From contig PUNP01000182.1 of NCBI GenBank assembly GCA_003551785.1, forward strand, positions 1 to 5,873: a stretch of DNA of 5,873 nucleotides, read 5' to 3'. Position numbers and translations under genes: made by a program. Within the stretch, counting starts at the first letter, position 1. The number at the start of each line of letters is the position of its first letter. This stretch comes from Candidatus Brocadiaceae bacterium (GTDB lineage: Bacteria; Planctomycetota; Brocadiia; SM23-32). Shown here piece by piece: positions 1 through 5,873 of the stretch. The notes under the pieces are model-generated. The model ran no database searches. It saw nothing but the letters and a program-made list of their open reading frames with translations, and had not been told where the DNA came from.

Positions 1-659
1 GCCTCCATCTCACGCCGAATATCTTCATCCTCAAGAGGCGAAGGAGCACTCGTGTAGCGCTCCCCGAAATTGTCCCCCCCGGACACTCTCCTCTGTCTTC
101 TTCGATGAAAGGGAAGAATACTGTCGGTCGAGACCCATTGCGCCGGGCCTTCCGCGACCAGTCCATCGGATTCTCGATAATACTCCTGTTCAGCTCGACG
201 GGTTATTACTTGAAAAGTACGCTTGCCCCGAGGACGCGCCGTCATTTCGTAAGGTTTTTCCGCCCGTCGCGGGTTATCCTCGTAACCCTCCACTCCTGCG
301 GCAAGAGTAACGCTGTGATTATTCTCCATAATACGCACCTGAGCCCGTAACTCAAAGCTATGGGGTAGCGGCTTTCGAGACCGTATCCATCCATGACGCC
401 CCCCGCTGTGTTCCCATACGTAACGGTCAAGAATTTCATCACGCACTATTGCAAGGTCGGGTCCCAAGACCCAATAATCTGCCGCAGTTTCAACGTCCAC
501 AGGCAGCGTTATATCCGCACCAGAACAGACTGAATACCAATTATCCAAGCGATCAGGTGCTCCCGCAGACGCAGAATAGCTGCAGAGAACGACCACAGCA
601 CATATAAGCCAAAGCTTCAATAATTTTTTCATACCCCACATTTTTTTTTCAACCATCAT
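1..659 (-). CDS. Exported protein of unknown function, N-terminal part (runs off window)
   Basis: An open frame of 219 codons runs from the ATG at 659 to the window edge without a stop, so the C-terminus is missing. The start is backed by a strong Shine-Dalgarno (AAGGAGGG, 670-663). ATG at 659 and ATG at 656 are adjacent codons; the second has the better spacing (7 nt from GGAGG). Further in-frame ATGs at 641 and 632 are less well placed. Residues 10-32 form a signal peptide: MKKLLK, a hydrophobic stretch LWLICAVVVLC, then SYSASA before GAPD, giving a likely signal peptidase I site near residue 33. The Cys at residue 26 follows VVL, a poor lipobox, so a lipoprotein is less likely. The mature part is rich in Trp, Tyr and Arg and contains a beta-rich stretch (residues 98-122, SFELRAQVRI then SVTLAAG) that recalls concanavalin A-like jelly-roll domains; this is a weak impression. 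The product is probably periplasmic or surface-located. No function is assigned. Confidence 0.8.
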   Translation of the reverse strand, partial: MMVEKKMWGMKKLLKLWLICAVVVLCSYSASAGAPDRLDNWYSVCSGADITLPVDVETAADYWVLGPDLAIVRDEILDRYVWEHSGGRHGWIRSRKPLPHSFELRAQVRIMENNHSVTLAAGVEGYEDNPRRAEKPYEMTARPRGKRTFQVITRRAEQEYYRESDGLVAEGPAQWVSTDSILPFHRRRQRRVSGGDNFGERYTSAPSPLEDEDIRREME

Positions 660-662
660 TTT

Positions 663-669
663 CCCTCCT
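663..669 (-). promoter_or_regulatory. Strong ribosome binding site of the exported unknown protein
   Basis: AGGAGGG on the minus strand is close to a full anti-16S match. It lies 4 nt before the ATG at 659 and 7 nt before the ATG at 656. The spacing favours initiation at 656, which would remove one Met. It is the best ribosome binding site in the window and decides that this frame is a real gene. Confidence 0.8.
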
Positions 670-772
670 TTTGTTATGTTTTTTCTAAGTATTCTTTGGA
701 CAACTTCTACTATGCTCTGTACACTGGAAAAGACACGGGGCTCTCTTTGAAACTATTTTTTTTTATTTGGCA

Positions 773-777
773 CCTCC
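773..777 (-). promoter_or_regulatory. Orphan Shine-Dalgarno sequence without a normal start codon
   Basis: The minus strand reads CTAGGAGGTGCC here, as strong as the ribosome binding site of the next gene. No ATG, GTG or TTG lies at a usable distance. A GTG inside the motif opens only a six-codon frame. Six nt after GGAGG stands ATA at 766-764, followed by AAA AAA AAT and an 18-codon frame ending in TAG at 712-710. It may be a decayed gene start, a leader peptide with a rare ATA start, or chance. Confidence 0.4.
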
Positions 778-779
778 TA

Positions 780-812
780 GTTATCAGTAATAACTTTTCT
801 CTGTTGATTACT
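780..812 (-). other. Two small mutually exclusive hairpins
   Basis: Arms 786-794 (AGTAATAAC) and 803-812 (GTTGATTACT) pair with one bulged base around an 8-nt loop. Alternatively 780-784 (GTTAT) pairs with 790-794 (ATAAC). The segment 790-794 is shared, so only one can form at a time. The second hairpin ends right beside the orphan Shine-Dalgarno. The stems are short and AT-rich, and no T tract follows on the minus strand, so this is not a classical terminator. Function is unproven. Confidence 0.3.
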
Positions 813-834
813 TCACAAAAAAAAGAAGAGTCAT

Positions 835-2277
835 TTATATGGTAAAGCTGAACAAATCGGCATGAACGAGTGCCATTCGCAACATCAGCCGACGTCCGCG
901 CAAATGGCCCAGATCGCTGTTACCGTTCCAACTCAAAGTATGGTGAAGCTCGTCACCGGTAAAGGTGTCAAAGTCCGACGCCGCAACCCCCTCGACTTTT
1001 TTCCCATTGGGATCATAAGGGTCGGGTTCGACCAGTTCGGCTTCGATCCTGCCTCCGAAACATCTTGCATTGATAGCTATTTTGTCGCTTTCAAGAGTGA
1101 ATGGCCTGGTAATCAGATTTCCCATGGGACTGTCTGCACGCAGTGACACGAAACCGTCGCGCCGCAGGCGACCGCGGAAAACATGTTTCCTGCGGGGAGG
1201 TGAGTGATGCTGGCTGTAGTCAAGAGTATAGTATACGTATATGCTGTCGCCCGCTTCAACTATCCGGTGCGAGGGGAAAACCATGCGCGGCATCCCGAAG
1301 CCCAGGTCAAGACGCGGTATGAATTCCGATCTTTCCGGCAGACGCCACCAGTGCAGCCCGTCGCGACTAAAAGCCGGTTCACACCAAATCTCGCCCGTCC
1401 TTTCTTCATCATACACCATCAACTGTCCGAAATAGCGGTTCGGCCGCACACGGTCCGCCGTAAGACCGTAGTAATCATTGGTATCCAGTTCGTCCGGGCT
1501 GAGTATGACCTGCGGTTCGGACCATCTTTCCAGATCACTGCTTTCGGAATAACTTATGCGGCGCCTTGCATTCCCCTTGCCGTTTTCCTTCCACCCAACC
1601 GCGGCTGAATGCCAGGCGCGTAGATAGATCATAAACACGCCGCGCTCGGGATTGTAGAGCGTATTGTTGGGACAATCGCTGTGACCGAAAATAACCGGCC
1701 TGACATCGGGTGGATAATCCCATTGGATGCCGTCAGGACTGCGTGCAAACATGATACCCCCGTTACCGGGCTTAATCCATTCCTTGCAGGTCATGGCGTA
1801 TCGCCGGTTGGCAGGCGCACCCGGCACCTCGAATACGCAGCCAGCCCCACAACCGTGGAAGCCCTCGAAAACAATCGGATTGTCACCGCAGGGATGGTCG
1901 AAGCGGTTGACTGCCACACGGTTCCAGCTTATGCCGTCGTCACTCTCGGCATAACAAGCTCTGCGGGGCTTTGGCGCATCGGGCATCTCATAACGTCGAG
2001 CGCCAAGTACCTGCGCTGCGCGGCCGGCTTCACTGTCGGATGCAGTGTACCACATACGCCAAAGTCCGGAATCCACATCATAAGTGACCGTGCTGACAGT
2101 AATATTATCCTCGTCTGCCGGATGCTCGGGTTTGATTACCGGCTCAGCCGGGTCCAGCGCAGGCTGGTGCGCCACGTGGCGCAATCGAAAAGTATCGGCA
2201 ACCGAGACGGCATCCCACAAGAGATGGGTGCCGGTTTCTATATCTGTATAGCCTTCATTCGATGGGTCATTATACAT
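835..2277 (-). CDS. GH32/GH43-like five-bladed beta-propeller protein with C-terminal beta-sandwich
   Basis: A complete 480-residue protein. Four blade-end motifs of the form S-x-D-G-x-x-W recur about every 60-70 residues: ESDDGISW (111-118), RSPDGIQW (179-186), ESSDLERW (246-252) and SRDGLHW (304-310). A first blade strand, LWRMWYTA (72-79), precedes them. This is typical of the five-bladed propeller of fructosidase- and arabinosidase-like enzymes. The C-terminus (about 385-480) looks like the beta-sandwich of such proteins, ending in GRRLMLRMALVHADLFSF, akin to the L-x-G-x-x-x-x-L-R-F...A-x-L-Y-S-F ending common in this group. No signal peptide is seen, so it is predicted to be cytoplasmic unless exported otherwise. 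The start at 2277 is chosen because an in-frame stop lies upstream without another ATG, and GAGGG (2292-2288) stands 10 nt before it. It may be a glycoside hydrolase or a non-catalytic relative; the substrate is unknown. It is the third gene of the apparent operon, 68 nt after the DUF4838 gene. Confidence 0.9.
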   Translation of the reverse strand: MYNDPSNEGYTDIETGTHLLWDAVSVADTFRLRHVAHQPALDPAEPVIKPEHPADEDNITVSTVTYDVDSGLWRMWYTASDSEAGRAAQVLGARRYEMPDAPKPRRACYAESDDGISWNRVAVNRFDHPCGDNPIVFEGFHGCGAGCVFEVPGAPANRRYAMTCKEWIKPGNGGIMFARSPDGIQWDYPPDVRPVIFGHSDCPNNTLYNPERGVFMIYLRAWHSAAVGWKENGKGNARRRISYSESSDLERWSEPQVILSPDELDTNDYYGLTADRVRPNRYFGQLMVYDEERTGEIWCEPAFSRDGLHWWRLPERSEFIPRLDLGFGMPRMVFPSHRIVEAGDSIYVYYTLDYSQHHSPPRRKHVFRGRLRRDGFVSLRADSPMGNLITRPFTLESDKIAINARCFGGRIEAELVEPDPYDPNGKKVEGVAASDFDTFTGDELHHTLSWNGNSDLGHLRGRRLMLRMALVHADLFSFTI

Positions 2278-2287
2278 TTGACTTAGT

Positions 2288-2292
2288 CCCTC
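2288..2292 (-). promoter_or_regulatory. Ribosome binding site of the propeller gene
   Basis: GAGGG on the minus strand lies 10 nt before the ATG at 2277. It is weaker and more distant than the site at 663-669, but it is the only candidate and supports the chosen start. The 68-nt gap around it has no GC-rich terminator hairpin, so read-through from the DUF4838 gene is likely. Confidence 0.5.
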
Positions 2293-2345
2293 AAAAAGAC
2301 ATGTGAAATTTCAGTGAATATAATTTCCGCAACGGCAAAACATTC

Positions 2346-4718
2346 TCATGGTTCGCGATACAGCACCGGTGCGCCCAGCAGCCCGCCGGTTCCGACTTCA
2401 TTCAGGCCGGTGCGTTTGCAGAGAAAGGCTATAAGATTGCGTTCACCAGGTCTGAGAGCCTCAGTGATTTTGAACGATCCCGGCATTCCGTAACCGGTAA
2501 AGGCCTCCCGGCTGTCTCCACCGCCTGTAATGTAAGGCACATGCTCCCCATTTACATAAAGTTTTGCCGAACCGTCTGTTGCGGGCAGCCAGAGATAGAC
2601 ATCTCTGCCGGAAGGCACCTCCGGCACATCAACTTCCTTTCGATACATCATTTTGTCGAAGTAGTTATGATAGCCAAGATGCGACCACGTATCGACTGAG
2701 ACATTAGTGGTGCGCCAGTCGGCGTCGTCATAACCGGACATATGCCAGTCCTGATTTTCCTCGGCGTCTCCATCCGGGGCGGATTTTATTCGCCAGTTGC
2801 GAAGGGGAGCAAAGTCCTCCTCGCCTTCCTCCAGCGGCCGAAATTCCCGTGCAATGCGGGAAGCATCGCGCCAGGTGTTACCATGCGGCCTGTCAACATA
2901 AACAAACCGATAGTCACTTTCAGCCCGGCCCCTATGAACGCCGAAAGCGTAATTGTCCTCGAAGCGATCGATATTATCTTTCATACGCTCACGCCATTGT
3001 TTGTAGTCGCTTTCGAGATCTGAAAATCGTCCCTCTGCCTGATCTTCAAGCATCTGCATGAAGCGCTCGAACTGCCGCAGGGATTCGTTGGCTATTTCCA
3101 CGCGCCAACTTTCTGCCTCGGTCTCGCACGCCTCCATTGCTTCGTCCATCAGCCTGCGCGCCTCGCGCATCACCTCGGGTGTGAACCGGCGCCTGTAGCC
3201 CCAGGCAGCACCGGAATAATCATCCGTCTCGACCCAGGCGGCATCGATATGGCGCCAGTAGCGATACATCTCCTCCGCCGCAGCGCCGTAAAAGTTATCC
3301 ATTAACTCCTCCGTTATCTCTTCCGGCGTGAGCTCCCTGTCCCAGGAAAGCCGAATACCCAGGTAAAGGCCGAGCAGTGTCGTCTCGAAGTTCGACATGG
3401 TTTCCACCTGCCAATGCGGGTACTCTGCTTCAAAAAGGATAGGCAGGTCCTCGCTCCATTTGGTCAGGAATGGATTGGGCGCCCAGGTTTCCGACAGGTT
3501 GTAACCGTAAAAATGATATGCAATGCGGTCGGTAACCTCGTGCCAACCCCTTACGATTTCCAGAAGTTGCTGTGGATTGGGATAATCATCCCACGTCATC
3601 GGGTGAGCGCGGTTATAGGTGATCGGCGCAAGCACCGGCACTACGTTCGGGTGCACGGGCTCCCGCACCGGCGGGCGCGTATAGTCCACATAAGCCAGCA
3701 CTCCGAAATGCACCTCGGGAAACTCCTCGTTTACCCTCTCCGCCACACGGTTGGTCAGAACCAGAAGCCGATCCGTTTTGGAGACGGTCTCCATGGCGGA
3801 GTCCCAGTCGTCGGCGTCATACTCCGGGTCTTCGGACTCATCCCAGCCGATGGAATCCATAGGCGACAGATTGATTCCCCTCCGGTAGCGTTCCTGCAGG
3901 GAGTCTATGATGTTTTCAGCCATTGCCTCGGCCACGTCTTCACGGGTCCATTTGAGTTTTCTCGGGTGTGGTTTGCCGTTGATGACGGCACGCCATTCCG
4001 GATTCTCCTCGCGCTGCTGGTCCGTTATCCACCCCTCAAGTCCATGGCCATAAGTAATCCTCCGTCCTCCGCCCAGGCGGTTACGACGCATAAAATCCCG
4101 ACACATGCGCCAGAGTGAAGACCAGGCAACATTAGGGACCGCCGATGTATCCTGTTTCGGTAGAGAAAGAGTTTTCAGTTCGGGAATATGTTCGCCCAGT
4201 TCACCCGGCATGTACCAGCGGCAGCCCAACTGGTGAAGCACCTCATACAGCGCATAACTTGCGGCAGTGTCCGATTCGCCTATCAGCCCTATGCCATCTT
4301 CACCCGCCACCAGCCGCCAGCCCTGGTCGTAGATGTATGACTTTTCAGGAGACCCGAAAACATCGCGGGCAAGCTCACCCACGTATATGGGCGTTAAATC
4401 CGAATCGGCCTCTTCCATACCGTCCTCATACAGGGACAGCTGGGTTCCGGACATCTTTTCAACATACTTAAGCAGATCATTCACCGATTCCCGCAGCCGC
4501 CTGCGGCCCATCTCTGCATCCCTCTCCTCCGGCGCAGCATCCCGGGGAACAGAGATGTCATCTGCCATTAAACCATCCGGTACGCATATCGCAGCTCGGG
4601 GGACTTCATCCTCAACAATCACCACTTCTTCGCCGGCTAGGGAGGCAGCGGTGTAAAACATAAAAATACTGACCAACAGCAAAATCATAAAACTGATAGC
4701 CTTCATTGTCATCCACAT
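2346..4718 (-). CDS. Exported DUF4838 protein with N-terminal GH20/GH67-type domain and C-terminal jelly roll
   Basis: A complete 790-residue protein. Residues 5-28 are a signal peptide (MKAISF, a hydrophobic core MILLLVSIFMFY, then TAASLA before GEE), so it is exported. Residues about 70-190 resemble the N-terminal alpha/beta domain shared by GH20 hexosaminidases and GH67 alpha-glucuronidases: RESVNDLLKYVEKMSG, IYVGE, then TAASYALYEVLHQLGCRWYMPGELGE. Residues about 236-500 match DUF4838: an ENPEWRAVINGK stretch, INLSPMDSIGWDE (282-294), HPNVVPVLAPI (356-366), the region around HFYGYN (402-407), and LGIRLSWD (453-460). Residues 510-600 are charged and helical. Residues about 640-790 form a beta-galactosidase-type jelly roll, with DADDADWR-like YDDADWR (663-669), MYRKEVDVP and LYVNGEHV. 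Catalytic residues cannot be proven; acidic side chains at 288, 294, 430 and 432 are candidates. Start 4718 has a weak ribosome binding site; ATGs at 4712 and 4706 are alternatives, and MKAISF at 4706 fits a standard signal peptide. It lies 14 nt after the upstream gene, so coupling is plausible. Confidence 0.9.
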   Translation of the reverse strand: MWMTMKAISFMILLLVSIFMFYTAASLAGEEVVIVEDEVPRAAICVPDGLMADDISVPRDAAPEERDAEMGRRRLRESVNDLLKYVEKMSGTQLSLYEDGMEEADSDLTPIYVGELARDVFGSPEKSYIYDQGWRLVAGEDGIGLIGESDTAASYALYEVLHQLGCRWYMPGELGEHIPELKTLSLPKQDTSAVPNVAWSSLWRMCRDFMRRNRLGGGRRITYGHGLEGWITDQQREENPEWRAVINGKPHPRKLKWTREDVAEAMAENIIDSLQERYRRGINLSPMDSIGWDESEDPEYDADDWDSAMETVSKTDRLLVLTNRVAERVNEEFPEVHFGVLAYVDYTRPPVREPVHPNVVPVLAPITYNRAHPMTWDDYPNPQQLLEIVRGWHEVTDRIAYHFYGYNLSETWAPNPFLTKWSEDLPILFEAEYPHWQVETMSNFETTLLGLYLGIRLSWDRELTPEEITEELMDNFYGAAAEEMYRYWRHIDAAWVETDDYSGAAWGYRRRFTPEVMREARRLMDEAMEACETEAESWRVEIANESLRQFERFMQMLEDQAEGRFSDLESDYKQWRERMKDNIDRFEDNYAFGVHRGRAESDYRFVYVDRPHGNTWRDASRIAREFRPLEEGEEDFAPLRNWRIKSAPDGDAEENQDWHMSGYDDADWRTTNVSVDTWSHLGYHNYFDKMMYRKEVDVPEVPSGRDVYLWLPATDGSAKLYVNGEHVPYITGGGDSREAFTGYGMPGSFKITEALRPGERNLIAFLCKRTGLNEVGTGGLLGAPVLYREP

Positions 4719-4732
4719 CTTTCTTACCCCAT

Positions 4733-5873
4733 TTAGTTATCGGGAATTTTCACAAAATCAAACTCTTCAACATCAAGCACAATCCGCAGCACACCATCAC
4801 GGTATTCATAGGTGTCGATAGAAGAAACAACTGCGGACGGTTCACCCTGCATTTCATCGGTTCTCAGCTCGATCTCAACATCTTTGGCCGTCGAGCCGGA
4901 CCAGTTGGCAAGAGTAATCAGCAAGCCGTGTTCGCTTTCTATCAGGGCTGTCTCAACCAGATAATCACTGCCGCATACCCGGGGACTCCAGGGGATATCT
5001 TCCATTACCTTCCCGAAAAGTTCACGATAAGGTTCGGGGAAGGACGGCGGATTATAAGTGATCTCCTCATCTCGTTTGTCCCGACGCAGCTCTCCCCCCC
5101 GCGCATAAGCTATGCCGGGAAAAAATCCGGAAGCGATCACTCGTCCGTGATCCACACTTCCGGAGAGAAGTGCGGGCCTTCCGTCCTCGAATTCCGCCAT
5201 CACCCGCGCATCGTCCCATGCTGAGAGTTCATGAACACCGCAGAATGCTTCCAGAGTACTCTCCTTTCCATCAAATCCAATTTTTCCCAGAACATTCAGC
5301 CGCGGCATTTCAAAGCGGGGGCGGCCGGGGGATTGGGAGAACTCAAACTCACCGCGCTGCATACCCAGACGTTCACGCAGTTCCAGAGGCCGGTCATAAC
5401 GGTCGTAAAGTCCGCTGCCGGCACCGAGGTAAAGGCTGCCACCGCTACGCACCCAGTCAATCACCTCATCGACAGCGTCGCTGTCCATATGTGAACCTTG
5501 CATCAGGAGTACCTTATAGTCGGAAAGTGCGCCGTCGATAATATCATCCTCTGTGATTATTTCCACCGGATACCCCAGATGCTGGAGGAGGAGCCAGAAG
5601 TACTGGCGCTCTTTTCCGTGGAGTGAATATCCGTCCGGATTCCAGATGTCTGTGCTGTGTGAATAAAGCATGGCCACTTTGCTTTGAGCCACCTCCCCAT
5701 CCATAATATAGTCTTCCACGGCCCCTATTGCATGATTAATACGGGCCAGGGCCGGATAAAGATCAAAACGATGGGACTGCTGATCCGAGGTTGGGGCATA
5801 ATAAGGTCCGTAGTTGAAATAGTTAAGCGCTTTCACGCCGTGTCCTATCTGGCCTGCGGATTTTGTCATTATA
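4733..5873 (-). CDS. GH42/beta-galactosidase-like protein, C-terminal part (runs in from beyond the window)
   Basis: The frame is open to the window end: the codon before the first visible ATG (5869) is ATA, not a stop, and the fold is clearly cut. The first 60 visible residues, with GVKALNYFNYGPYY (11-24), look like the end of a TIM barrel where the chain turns to the next domain. Residues about 65-255 resemble the beta-galactosidase trimerisation domain, which has a class I glutamine amidotransferase-like fold: KVAMLYSHSTDIW, the helix with FWLLLQHLGYPVEIITEDDI, the strand YKVLLMQGS, then VDEVIDWVRSGGSLYLGAGSG. No nucleophile Cys sits in that strand-turn, which fits a structural role. Residues about 305-378 form a small beta-sandwich (LLITLANWSG to the C-terminal DFVKIPDN). 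Any catalytic Glu pair would be in the missing barrel, so activity cannot be judged. It is probably the most upstream gene seen of a three-gene operon. The family placement is moderate; a related GH family with the same middle domain is possible. Confidence 0.8.
   Translation of the reverse strand, partial: IMTKSAGQIGHGVKALNYFNYGPYYAPTSDQQSHRFDLYPALARINHAIGAVEDYIMDGEVAQSKVAMLYSHSTDIWNPDGYSLHGKERQYFWLLLQHLGYPVEIITEDDIIDGALSDYKVLLMQGSHMDSDAVDEVIDWVRSGGSLYLGAGSGLYDRYDRPLELRERLGMQRGEFEFSQSPGRPRFEMPRLNVLGKIGFDGKESTLEAFCGVHELSAWDDARVMAEFEDGRPALLSGSVDHGRVIASGFFPGIAYARGGELRRDKRDEEITYNPPSFPEPYRELFGKVMEDIPWSPRVCGSDYLVETALIESEHGLLITLANWSGSTAKDVEIELRTDEMQGEPSAVVSSIDTYEYRDGVLRIVLDVEEFDFVKIPDN

Larger units (their letters stand above)
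660..834. other. AT-rich intergenic leader between propeller gene and exported protein gene
   Basis: These 175 nt are the largest gap in the window and are visibly more AT-rich than the genes around them. On the minus strand they hold a T8 tract just after the propeller stop codon, small competing hairpins (780-812), an orphan Shine-Dalgarno (773-777), an A9 tract (756-764) and finally the real ribosome binding site of the next gene. I see no sigma-70-like -35/-10 pair with correct spacing and no GC-rich hairpin followed by a U tract on the minus strand. The length suggests that the downstream gene may have its own promoter, but the promoter cannot be pointed to. Confidence 0.6.

Noticed and set aside
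105..350. Plus-strand 81-codon frame with a hydrophobic stretch
   Set aside because: It is antisense to the exported gene and has no ribosome binding site. The hydrophobic segment is a by-product of the complementary codons.
242..442. Minus-strand 66-codon frame
   Set aside because: It overlaps the exported gene in another frame, without a ribosome binding site or signal peptide. The longer frame from 659 explains the region.
670..705. Possible promoter TTGTCC...CATAAC for the exported gene
   Set aside because: The -10-like hexamer is poor at the required spacing, and promoter consensus for the likely host is uncertain.
729..765. Possible intrinsic terminator on the plus strand: AAAGA/TCTTT stem followed by T9
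   Set aside because: The stem is only 5 bp with a 10-nt loop, the T tract starts several nt after it, and no plus-strand gene precedes it. It does not work as a terminator for the minus-strand genes.
817..824. T8 tract on the minus strand just after the propeller stop codon, considered as a terminator
   Set aside because: No GC-rich hairpin lies immediately before the tract on that strand.
1681..2286. Plus-strand open frame of 201 codons
   Set aside because: It is antisense to the propeller gene, whose blade motifs confirm the minus frame. Its translation has no coherent domain.
3414..4118. Plus-strand open frame of 234 codons
   Set aside because: It lies wholly antisense to the DUF4838 core, has no ribosome binding site, and its translation is low in acidic residues with no recognisable fold. 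It is a shadow of the minus-strand gene.
4706..5224. Plus-strand open frame of 172 codons
   Set aside because: It is antisense to the GH42-like C-terminal region, with no supporting start signal.
5867..5869. ATG at 5869 as the true start of the GH42-like gene
   Set aside because: The upstream codon is open, no ribosome binding site is visible, and the protein would begin inside a TIM-barrel segment. It is an internal Met of a longer gene.
1..5873. tRNA, rRNA, CRISPR array, insertion sequence or long repeats
   Set aside because: I found no repeated spacers, transposase motifs, terminal inverted repeats or structural RNA signatures on either strand by reading.

Overview
The window reads as part of a polysaccharide or glycoside processing locus from an uncultured-type Gram-negative bacterium. 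Every gene I support lies on the minus strand, so transcription runs from high to low coordinates. The gene families are a GH42-like C-terminal region with a glutamine-amidotransferase-like trimerisation domain, a secreted DUF4838 protein with a C-terminal jelly roll, and a GH32/GH43-like beta-propeller. In my knowledge they co-occur mostly in the PVC and neighbouring phyla (Planctomycetota, Lentisphaerota, Kiritimatiellota, Verrucomicrobiota, Hydrogenedentota). This taxonomic guess rests on gene content only. There is no rRNA, tRNA or marker gene to anchor it. The proteins, especially the DUF4838 one, are rich in Asp and Glu, which would fit a marine or saline habitat but does not prove it.

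Layout in order of transcription: (1) 5873-4733, the C-terminal part of a large GH42/beta-galactosidase-like protein whose catalytic barrel lies off the window; (2) 14 nt later, 4718-2346, a 790-residue exported DUF4838 protein; (3) 68 nt later, 2277-835, a 480-residue five-bladed-propeller protein with a C-terminal beta-sandwich and no signal peptide; (4) after a 175-nt AT-rich gap, 659 to the window edge, the first 219 residues of an exported protein I cannot assign. The last gene runs off the window edge with no stop codon, but a strong ribosome binding site, a signal peptide and an open frame support it.

Genes 1-3 are packed like an operon and could act on one glycan: a retaining-type glycosidase relative, an exported alpha-glucuronidase/hexosaminidase-fold relative, and a propeller relative of fructosidases or arabinosidases. 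None has a substrate that can be read from sequence. No transporter, sulfatase or regulator is visible.

The 660-834 gap is the only sizeable non-coding stretch. It holds a second, orphan Shine-Dalgarno sequence and small competing hairpins, but no convincing promoter or intrinsic terminator. I found no tRNA, rRNA, CRISPR array, insertion sequence or long repeat. The long plus-strand open frames are antisense shadows. I do not see a clear new defence or mobile system. The most unusual items are the uncharacterised enzyme trio and the leader-like gap.
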